Assembly (NCBI GenBank): GCA_027596195.1
Contig: JADGJG010000440.1
Location: 1 to 19,872 of the forward strand
Direction: 5' to 3'
Source of the DNA: Podochytrium sp. JEL0797
Lineage: Eukaryota; Chytridiomycota; Chytridiomycetes; Chytridiales; Chytriomycetaceae
DNA: 19,872 nt
Shown here: positions 1 through 7,890 of the stretch, one piece after another
Layout of the letters: every line of letters begins with the position of its first letter
How positions within the stretch are numbered: position 1 is the first letter of the stretch
Notes under the pieces: generated by a model
Seen by the model: only the letters and a program-made list of their open reading frames with translations
The model's database searches: none
What the model was told of the DNA's origin: nothing
Translations under genes and position numbers: made by a program

Positions 1-101
1 GGACACCCCAGAATGGTCTGTTGACGGCCGCCATGAAGCTCCAGCGCAAGGCCATCACGACCAAGTACAAGGCCGAGATTTCTGCCATGTACTCCAATTG
101 A
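1..101 (+). CDS. C-terminal end of a probable long-chain acyl-CoA synthetase (partial)
   Basis: Only the last 33 codons or so lie in the window; the gene enters from the left edge and stops at the TGA at 99-101. The visible tail reads TPQNGLLTAAMKLQRK followed by about 17 residues ending in AMYSN. A motif of the form NG-(L/M/F)-(L/V)-T-x-A-x-K-L-x-R-(K/R) close to the C-terminus is typical of fungal fatty-acid:CoA ligases of the FAA1/FAA4 type. There the conserved lysine region belongs to the small C-terminal domain of the AMP-binding (ANL) fold. Such enzymes activate long-chain fatty acids to acyl-CoA using ATP. The identification rests on this one short motif and on memory of the family, so another acyl-activating enzyme is possible. 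No intron is visible in the fragment. Confidence 0.55.
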   Translation, partial: TPQNGLLTAAMKLQRKAITTKYKAEISAMYSN

Positions 102-285
102 TCTGAATATTTCATTTCTTTTAGGTTAAATATAAGCATATTCTTAATCCCTTTTTCCTCCTTGTCTCTTTTGATCATCAAAATCATTATTAATTTTGAA
201 CCTTTGTTTAATAATTGACAAGCTTCAAAACGCATTTTCGGCGCCACCTTCCTCCTCGAAAACTCACTCTCAAAAACACTTCCCC
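102..285. other. Intergenic region upstream of LEU1
   Basis: This 184-base AT-rich spacer holds the 3' end of the acyl-CoA synthetase-like gene and the promoter and 5' leader of LEU1. I see no perfect AATAAA and no CCGG-N4-CCGG Leu3-type site. The sequence just before the LEU1 start codon is C/A-rich. Confidence 0.6.
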
Positions 286-2776
286 ATGTCGCCGCAAACG
301 CTCTACGACAAAGTATTCGCACACCACACAGTGTGCACGGTCTCTGGAACCGAGGCCATTCCTGGCACGGACGAACCTGTCGTCCTTTACATTGACCGAC
401 ACCTCGTGCACGAGGTCACTTCGCCGCAGGTTTGTTCCACGATGCGATGCCATTGGTGTATCTGATCACACTCTCAGGCTTTCGAAGGACTGCGCAACGC
501 ATCCCGCGATGTGCGGCGCAAAGATCTGACGCTGGCGACCTTGGACCACAACATTCCCACCTCGACGCGCAAGAATTACGCGGCGATCCGCTCGTTTGTC
601 AAGGAGACAGACTCCAAGGTGCAGTGCATGACCCTCGAGGAGAACGTGGCCGCCTTTGGCCTCAACTACTACGGTAACCCATCGCAGATAACACCTGATA
701 ACACGCTAACACGCTAACTCACCAACACAGGCCTCGGAGACAAGCGCCAGGGTATTGTCCACGTGGTGGGTCCTGAGCAGGGCTTCACGTTGCCGGGAAC
801 TACCGTGGTGTGCGGCGATTCGCACACGTCGACCCACGGCGCGTTTGGTGCGTTGGCCTTTGGAATCGGAACCTCGGAGGTCGAGCACGTGCTGGCCACG
901 CAGACCCTGATCCAGAAGAAGTCAAAGAACATGCGCGTCTTTGTCGACGGCGAGCTGCCCGTCGGTGTCACGTCAAAGGATGTGGTGCTCCACATTATCG
1001 GAATTATCGGAACTGCCGGAGGAAACGGAACCGTTATCGAATTTGCCGGAAGTGTAATCGAGTCTTTCAGTATCGAAGCAAGAATGTCCATGTGTGAGTC
1101 GTGTTCTCTGTTACTGCATTCCATTTCAGGTTTCTAACCGCGTGTCAAAACAAACAGGCAACATGTCGATTGAGGCCGGTGCTCGTGCTGGTATGATTGC
1201 TCCCGATCAAATCACCTTCGATTACATCAAGGACAGGCCCATGGCCCCAAAGGGTGCTGATTGGGACGCTGCTGTGGCATACTGGAGAACCCTCAAGTCG
1301 GACGCTGGCGCCAAATACGACATTGATGTCAAAATCAACGGAGCTGACATTATTCCGACCATTACGTGGGGTACTTCTCCCCAGGACGTTGTTCCGATCA
1401 ACGGTTCCGTGCCTGACCCATCCAAGGAGTCTGACCCCGTCAAGAAGGCTTCCATGGAGCGCTCTCTGTTCTACATGGGCTTGACTGCCAACACCAAGAT
1501 GGAGTCCATCAAGATTGACAAAGTCTTCATTGGCTCCTGCACCAACTCGCGTATTGAGGATCTCCGTGCGGCCGCCAAGGTGGCGCGTGGTAGAAAGGTG
1601 GCCCCCAACGTGTACGCCATGATTGTCCCGGGATCTGGTCTCATCAAGTCCCAAGCCGAAGCCGAAGGACTCGACGAGATCTTCAAGCAAGCCGGATTCG
1701 ACTGGCGTGAGGCCGGTTGCTCCATGTGTCTCGGCATGAACCCGGATCAACTGATTGCTGGAGAACGTTGTGCCTCCACCTCCAACCGAAACTTTGAGGG
1801 CAGACAAGGACCCGGAGGTCGTACCCATCTCATGTCTCCAGCCATGGCCGCCGCTGCAGCCGTCACTGGTCACTTCACGGACGTTAGGTCCCTCCCCATC
1901 CTCAGCAACCAAGGCCCCAAAGTCATCGAGCTCGACGCCAAAGAGTTTTTGAAGGCCGATTCCTTCGAATACGCCGGAATCGCCGAAAACATTGCCGCCG
2001 ATGCCCAAGCGGCCGCCGCCGCTGCTGCCGCTCAAGCCGCCGTCGTCGCCCCCATCGCCACCGAAGGAGGCCTCGGCAGCTTCACCAGCATCAAAAGCGT
2101 CCCTGCCCCTCTCGAACGCGCCAACGTTGACACGGACATGATCATCCCCAAGCAGTTCCTCAAAACGATCAAACGCACGGGACTCGGCGAGGCGCTCTTC
2201 CACGAGATCCGATACGACCTCACCCTCCCCGTCAACCCAGCGACGGGAATGAACCCCGAACGTGCCGACTTTGTCCTCAACAAGCCCGCGTACCGTGCTT
2301 CGCAGATTCTCGTGACGGGCGTCAACTTTGGATGCGGGTCCTCGCGCGAACACGCGCCATGGGCGTTGCTCGATTTCGGCATCAAGTGTATCATTGCTGA
2401 GTCGTTTGCCGACATTTTCTACAACAACTGTTTCAAGAACATGATGTTGCCTGTGATTCTGGCCAAGCACCACATTGAAGCGCTCATGCAAGACGGAAAG
2501 GACGGAAAGGAGGTGGAAGTTGATTTGGTGCGTCAAGTTGTGAAGCGTTCGAATGGGGAGGAGATTCCGTTCGAGGTCGAAGCGTTGAGGAAGAAGTGTT
2601 TGGTGGAAGGATTGGACGACATTGGCATGACGTTGCAGAAGGGGGCCAGCATCCAAGGGTTCGAGAGCAAGAGAACGCAGACGTGGCCGTGGTTGGATTT
2701 GTATGATGTTTTGGAGAAGGCGACCAAGAAGGGGGCTGTTAAGCCTGCTGCTAAAACCAAGTTGTCTGAGTGGTAA
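286..2776 (+). CDS. LEU1: 3-isopropylmalate dehydratase (isopropylmalate isomerase), fused LeuC-LeuD
   Basis: This enzyme interconverts 2- and 3-isopropylmalate, the second step of leucine biosynthesis, using a [4Fe-4S] cluster. Exons: 286-429, 478-673, 731-1093, 1158-2776. All introns are GT-AG with consistent phase, giving 773 residues against about 780 for the yeast enzyme. The LeuC half starts [16 protein letters not shown] and carries [18 protein letters not shown]. Cluster ligands are Cys362 (in FIGSCTNSR) and Cys422/Cys425 (in CSMCLGMN). A linker at about 515-540 with a run of alanines joins the LeuD half (from about 541), which has [11 protein letters not shown] and the swivelling-domain motif [19 protein letters not shown] single-chain LeuC-LeuD fusion is the fungal form; bacteria use two subunits. 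The start at 286 gives the standard family N-terminus. An AATAAA lies 8 bases after the stop. Identity is essentially certain; splice sites were inferred by eye. Confidence 0.97.
1993..2070 (+). other. LEU1: Alanine-rich interdomain linker of LEU1
   Basis: About 26 codons rich in GCC/GCT encode an alanine-rich stretch, including a run of eight alanines, between the LeuC-like and LeuD-like halves. It marks the fusion point of the ancestral subunits. The linker is unlikely to be structured beyond helix. Its repetitive codons make its length prone to slippage. Confidence 0.7.
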
Positions 2777-2784
2777 CAATTGTC

Positions 2785-2790
2785 AATAAA
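2785..2790 (+). terminator. LEU1 poly(A) signal AATAAA
   Basis: A perfect AATAAA hexamer begins eight bases after the LEU1 stop codon and implies a very short 3' UTR. Cleavage probably occurs within the next 10-40 bases. Confidence 0.6.
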
Positions 2791-2794
2791 CTTC

Positions 2795-2810
2795 AAATAT
2801 AGTCAACGAA
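2795..2810 (+). repeat. 16-base direct repeat, copy 1
   Basis: The sequence aaatatagtcaacgaa occurs here and again, perfectly, at 2861-2876, offset by 66 bases in the LEU1 3' flank. No function is recognised. Confidence 0.8.
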
Positions 2811-2860
2811 AGTTCAGATTGAGAAGTGATCGGGTAAGGAAGGGGGGTTGTGAAGTTGGT

Positions 2861-2876
2861 AAATATAGTCAACGAA
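2861..2876 (+). repeat. 16-base direct repeat, copy 2
   Basis: Second perfect copy of aaatatagtcaacgaa. The flanking bases differ between copies, so the match is confined to these 16 bases. Confidence 0.8.
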
Positions 2877-3065
2877 TGCTAAGAAAAAGGAATGATGGGA
2901 AAAAAGAGAAGAGTTCGCCTTGGTTTTGTCTTCGAATCAAAACACGAAGATCGCCAAAACAAAACGCGAGAATTTTGACAATTTTTTGTGAAGAATCTCA
3001 CTTGCACCCGCACCTCCGGCGATCCTCAAATCTCGTCGCATCTCGCTACTGTGCACCCCTGCAAG

Positions 3066-6000
3066 ATGAATCGATTGATCTTCTCTTGCATTGTATGGGC
3101 GAGCCTCACAACAGCTGCTCCTGTAGCCTCCAGCTTCCGATACTGCCACAACTTTCTCGATACCACAACCAATTCAGCTCTCGTCTATGATCAAATAGAA
3201 TCCTGGATGAATGGAACTCAAGTCTGGTAAATGATCATTCTAAAACGCGTTCGAAAGAAGGGTGTTGATTTTTTTTGGCTGATTTGTATTCCCATTTTGA
3301 TCGTTGATCTATCAACAGGACTTGGGATTTCGGAAGCCGATCGCAAGCGTCCAATCAAGATCCCAACTCCGTGGCCGTGAATCCCATCTACTATCCCGTA
3401 TATCCAAGTGGGAGATCTGCTGGTTTCCCAGTGGTCGATTTTGTTCCATGCGACGACGGATATTCCGACGCTTGGCTCAATATCACTGTGGTTGTTCCTC
3501 GACAAACACGATACAATTCGGTATGCATTCGATTAAGGAAGCTTGATTATCTTAGTTTATCGTATGCTAAACTGCATTCTAGATCACGGAAATATCTTCG
3601 TTTGATCCGTATGCACTCGCGATTGGAAAAGTTTCCGAAATCGTCAATTTGCCAATCGTTCCCAAGGGAAGTACTCTCTATGGACTCAAAACTGTGAATA
3701 TTGTATCGGGGTGGTACAAGTAAGTCAATGCAAGGTCGCGTTTTTGGTCTCAAAAAATTTGACCCAATGTTTTCTTAGAGGAAAAGCAGTGAATCTTTTG
3801 AGCCTCGGAAATGTGCAATCTACAAAACGCCGAATCTCCAAGCTGGCTCCATATCAAGAAGTTGATATTTTGGACGACAATTCGAATCTTTTACAAATGG
3901 TTCTCGAGAATGCGGTTGTTGGAAGTCCGAATTCGTTTTATCTGTGAGTACTTGGATTTCGTCATATATTCCTGTAGAAGGGTCCTGATAAAAAATGATT
4001 CAAACCACAGTCGAAACTCTTTGCAAGGACTGTCGTACTTGCCTACCTCATTCCAAAATATTTCAAATGAGACGTTGACCCCTCTGGATGATGTGTTTTT
4101 CTTCAATTATCCTCTGGCCCCACCACCGCCAGCAACCACAACCACTACTTCCACTACTTCCACCACTTCCGCCACTTCTTCAACTTCCACCACAACGTCG
4201 ACAACTGTGAGAAGCACAACAACAACGTCTACTTCTACTACCCAGATGCATACCACAACAACGTTAACAGCAACTGCAGCCGCATCCTTTTCAAGCACCA
4301 CTACAACGACTCAAGCTCAAAGTTCATCAGTTGGCGATGCGTCTGAATCACAACAGTTGAGCAAGCCTCTAGCGACTTTGAACACCGAAACTTTTGTTTC
4401 GCAGTCAGCAATCTCTTCAGCGGGCCTGAACTCAATGGAAACCCCGATTGTTTCCAGGGTCACTGATTCGCAGGTTGCTTCAACTGATAGATCCGTTACA
4501 CATTCAGAAGAATTAAGTGCCGAATCTGTTGCTTTGCCATCGGCGACATCGTCGGCCTTCATCCCTTCAGTTTTCAATTCAGCTACTAAAATAACCGAAG
4601 AAGCACCAGTGGCTTCCATCACATCTCTGATTTCTGCCACACCCTCAGAAGTTACCGAATCTGTCGCTTTGCCATCAGTGACAAATTCAAACGCTGATGC
4701 AGTCGGCTCGACCTCCACTCCTGCAGCTTTGAATTCAGCTACTAAAACCACCGAAGAAGTGTCAGTGGCTTCCAGTACATCTCTGGTTGCTTCAACAGAA
4801 CAAATTCCATCTGGTACCTCCTCATTAGAAGCTGTCACAGAAACTGTCAATATGCCATCTTCAAAAACTGCAGGGCCAACTGCCATGTCTATTAACCCCA
4901 CGTCTGTCACCGAAATGACATCTACGCAGGGGGTTTCTACTGTCCCTTCCCAGACGCCGGCTGGATCCTCTTCGCCGACTCCCGGGACTGAAACTAATAC
5001 TCCAGGCCAATCCAACTCTGTTTCAGCAACCGAAGCGCCCCCAACATCTTCGATAGGTCAACCAAGCGTTGGCTCAAACTCTGTTTCGCCCACTGAGCCC
5101 GCGATCACTACTGAGAGAGTCACGACTTCGGATGTTGTGACAGACACTCAATCTGTTCCACGGCCAGAGTCCACAGCAAGACCCACGGCCACCGAAATTG
5201 TTGGAAGCAGTACCGTTTTGGCGAGTGTTTCATTGAGTAGCCAATCTCCTCAACCATCAGGAGCGGCTACACGCCCACCACCATCCAGTGGAATTGAGAC
5301 AACGCAAGTTCAAACTGTTCAAACAACTGAAGAATCGACAGAAACCTTGCACCATCACGCGCGCCCGTCCAAGACAGAGTTTGAAACAGTGACATTATCT
5401 ACTACTGGATCCGCTTCTCCAATTGCACACCCCTTCTATTTAGTGACAAGTAGAATACGAAAGCCGCATCACACAACTTTACTCGCATCTGGACCGACGA
5501 ATGCACCGACGGCCACTTCGGCTGTGGTGGATAATGAACACAGTGTTTATTATGTCACCGAATGGCTACCAAATGCTTCACCCGTCGTTGTAACGAAATC
5601 GAGCCCCATTCCCAGCGGCGATGAGCACAGTGTTTATTACGTCACCGAATGGCTTCCGAACGCGTCACCCACCGTTGTAACGAAAACGAGTGCCGTTCCC
5701 AGCGGCGATGAGCATAGCGTTTATTACGTCACGGAATGGCTTCCAAATGCATCTCCTGCGGTCGTCACCAAAACTTCGAACGCTCCCACTTCCACTGAAA
5801 CAGAAGTGAGTTCATCCACGGAATTCGGACACCATGCAAAACCATCCAGACAACCCGTCACAGAACCAGTTTCGACTTCGGCCACTGTGCAACCAAGTGC
5901 TGCCTCGAGCGTTGATGAACACAGCGTTTACTATGTCACTCAATGGCTTCCAAATGCGTCTCCTTCCGTTCTTACAAAGACTGTAACTGCAACTCCGGCG

Positions 6001-7821
6001 CCTACCACAACAGCAGACGAGCACAGTGTTTACTACGTGACGGAATGGCTGGCAAACACTTCACCGATCGTTGTAACGAAAACGAGTGCCGTTCCCTCCG
6101 GTGATGAACACAGCGTTTACTACGTCACTCAATGGCTTCCGAATGCATCTCCTTCCGTTCTTACAAAGACTGTAACTGCAACTCCGGCGCCTACCACAAA
6201 AGCAGACGAGCACAGTGTTTACTACGTGACGGAATGGCTTCCAAACGCTTCACCGATCGTTGTAACGAAAACGAGTGCCGTTCCCAGTGGCGATGAACAC
6301 AGCGTTTACTACGTTACCGAATGGCTGCCAAATGCATCTCCTACCGTCATCACAAAAGTTTCGAACTCTCCCACTGCCATTGAAACAGAAGTGAGTTCAT
6401 CCACGGAATTCGGACACCATGCAAAACCATCCAGACAACCCGTCACAGAGCCAGTTTGGACATCGGAAACAGAGCAACCTAGTCCTTCCCCAAGCGCTGA
6501 TGAACACAGCGTGTACTACGTCACTCAATGGCTTCCAAATGCGTCTCCTTCCGTTCTTACCAAGACTGTAACTGCATCTTCGGCACCCACCACAAGCGCT
6601 GACGAGCACAGCGTTTACTACGTCACTCAATGGCTTCCAAACGCGTCTCCTACCGTTCTTACAAAGACTGTAACTGCAACTTCGGCGCCCACCACAAAAG
6701 CAGACGAGCACAGTGTTTATTACGTCACCGAATGGCTTCCCAACGCGTCGCCCACCGTTGTAACGAAAACGAGTGCCGTTCCCAATGGCGATGAACACAG
6801 CGTTTACTATGTTACTCAATGGGTAACGAACGTCCACGCATCATCAAAAGTTGAGGAGCACAGTGTGTATTCGGTAACGGAATGGGTGCCAAACGCTAGT
6901 CCCACACCCGTCCCTGTTTCCAGTCCACTTGCAACAATGACGGCGACCAACCCCGATGAACACAGTGTTTATTATGTTACTCAATGGCTTCCGAATGCGT
7001 CTCCTACGGTTATCACCAAAGTTTCGATCGCTCCCACCGCCAGTGAAACAGAAGTGGTTTCGTCCACAGAGTTCGGACAGCATGCAAAACCTTCCAAAGG
7101 GCCCGCCACAAATCCAGTTTCTACTTCAGGCACAGTGCAACCAAGTCCTTCCCCAAGCGCTGATGAGCACAGCGTTTACTACGTCACCGAATGGCTGCCA
7201 AACGCATCTCCTACCGTCATCACAAAAGTTTCGAACTCTCCCACTGCCACTGAAACAGAAGTGAGTTCATCCACCGAATTCGGACACCATGCAAAACCAT
7301 CCAGACGACCCGTCACAGAGCCAGTTTCGACATCGGAAACAGAGCAACCTAGTCCTTCCCCAAGCGCTGATGAACACAGCGTTTACTACGTCACTCAATG
7401 GCTTCCAAATGCGTCTCCTTCCGTTCTTACCAAGACTGTAACTGCATCTTCGGCACCCACCACAAGCGCTGACGAGCACAGCGTTTACTACGTCACTCAA
7501 TGGCTTCCAAACGCGTCTCCTTCCGTTCTTACAAAGACTGTAACAGCAAATTCGGCACCCACCACAAGCGCTGATGAGCACAGCGTTTACTACGTTACTC
7601 AATGGGTGACAAACGCTCACGTATCATCCAAGGTGGAGGAACACCCTGTGTATTTGGTGACAGAATGGCTTCCAAACGCGTCCCCAACTCCAGTCACGAG
7701 TGTTGCCAAAAACGAAACCGCTCCAACATCAACCATTCAGGAGGAACAACACCCCGTCTACTTCATCACCCAAAGAATTCGACGACCCAAATCAACCACC
7801 ACTGCAGTCACCACTGCATAA
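3066..7821 (+). CDS. Predicted secreted Ser/Thr-rich protein with a C-terminal tandem-repeat array
   Basis: Not assigned to a named family. Exons: 3066-3226, 3319-3520, 3583-3719, 3779-3943, 4011-7821; all introns are GT-AG and in phase; 1491 residues. The start at 3066 gives MNRLIFSCIVWASLTTAAPVA, a good cleavable signal peptide. Residues about 22-250 look folded (aromatic-rich, WTWDFGS, FVPCDDGYSDAWLNITVVVP, EIVNLPIVPKGST) and hold the only two cysteines of the mature chain, Cys27 and Cys98. Residues about 250-730 are Ser/Thr/Pro-rich, typical of O-glycosylated fungal wall or matrix proteins. Residues 730-1465 are about 19 repeats around DEHSVYYVT(E/Q)WLPNASP. The C-terminus ends VTTA with no hydrophobic tail, so neither a GPI anchor nor a transmembrane segment is predicted. 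The inferred role is extracellular matrix, wall or adhesion. The function is unknown. The gene is visibly less GC-rich than its neighbours, especially in exons 1-4. Confidence 0.85.
4126..4320 (+). repeat. Threonine/serine-rich low-complexity tract
   Basis: ACC/ACA/ACT and TCC/TCT codons alternate for about 65 codons, encoding an almost pure Thr/Ser stretch after a PPPP segment. It marks the change from the folded N-terminal domain to the stalk-like Ser/Thr-rich region. Such tracts are commonly O-mannosylated in fungi and vary in length by slippage. Confidence 0.85.
6292..6660 (+). repeat. Internal near-identical duplication, copy A
   Basis: This 369-base stretch (one long unit plus most of two medium units) matches 7162-7530 without indels at an offset of 870 bases. 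By eye there are about nine mismatches, several of them synonymous. It is far more similar than other pairs of units, which points to recent duplication or gene conversion. Confidence 0.85.
7162..7530 (+). repeat. Internal near-identical duplication, copy B
   Basis: Partner of 6292-6660, in the same frame and spaced exactly 290 codons away. The unit order after each copy (medium, medium, optional short, truncated, variant) is also shared. The duplicated block was therefore probably larger and has since diverged, with loss or gain of one short unit. Confidence 0.85.
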
Positions 7822-7890
7822 TGCATAAAGTTATAACCCAACTTCGAAAAATAAAAACCATTTTATATTCCCAATTTTCAAAAAATTACA
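7822..7890. terminator. Convergent 3' ends of the repeat-protein gene and BRR2
   Basis: Only 69 AT-rich bases separate the two stop codons. A perfect AATAAA on the + strand at 7850-7855 serves the repeat-protein gene. On the minus strand the best candidate for BRR2 is AATATA (7869-7864). The two mRNAs probably overlap at their 3' ends. Confidence 0.55.

Larger units (their letters stand above)
2777..3065. other. Intergenic region between LEU1 and the secreted repeat-protein gene
   Basis: This 289-base spacer holds the LEU1 3' UTR with its AATAAA, a 16-base direct repeat (2795-2810 and 2861-2876), then the promoter and leader of the next gene. No RNA gene or convincing short ORF is seen. An ATG at 2988 is in frame with the ATG at 3066. 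It would add 26 polar residues ahead of the signal peptide, so it is not used in the model. Confidence 0.6.
5533..7740 (+). repeat. Coding tandem-repeat array, about 19 units of core (D/N)EHSVYYVT(E/Q)WLPNASP
   Basis: Each unit has a core of about 17-22 residues, usually starting DEHSVYYVT and continuing (E/Q)WLPNASP, then a V-(V/L/I)-T-K-type tail, then a variable linker. Linkers come in classes: short (unit 29 residues, SAVPSG type), medium (unit 34, TVTATPAPTT type), long (unit 69, with EFGHHAKPSRQPVTEPV) and truncated (unit 22, WVTN..SSKVE). By eye the order is S S L M S M S L M M S T U L L M M T U, where U is the variant unit that follows each truncated one. Degenerate units flank the array (HPFYLVTSRIRKP upstream, HPVYFITQRIRRP downstream). 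Seventeen of 19 units keep an N-x-S sequon. The array is open throughout in one frame. Confidence 0.93.

Noticed and set aside
1145..2779. 544-codon open frame antisense to LEU1
   Set aside because: It mirrors the strongly conserved LEU1 coding frame, has low-complexity glycine/arginine-type composition, and shows no domain I recognise. It is a codon-bias shadow.
6397..7620. Repeated minus-strand open frames opposite the tandem array (Cys/Arg-rich, e.g. GKNGRRRIWKPLSDVVNAVF)
   Set aside because: Their periodicity is just the reverse complement of the + strand repeats. They have no signal peptide or splice-consistent extension, while the + strand frame has both.
5533..7740. CRISPR-like or satellite interpretation of the repeats
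   Set aside because: Units are in-frame coding, vary in length by whole codons and lie within a spliced eukaryotic gene. There are no unique spacers of constant size.
3066..7821. GPI-anchored wall protein
   Set aside because: The chain ends in VTTA after a Thr-rich stretch with no C-terminal hydrophobic segment, so the usual GPI-attachment signal is absent.
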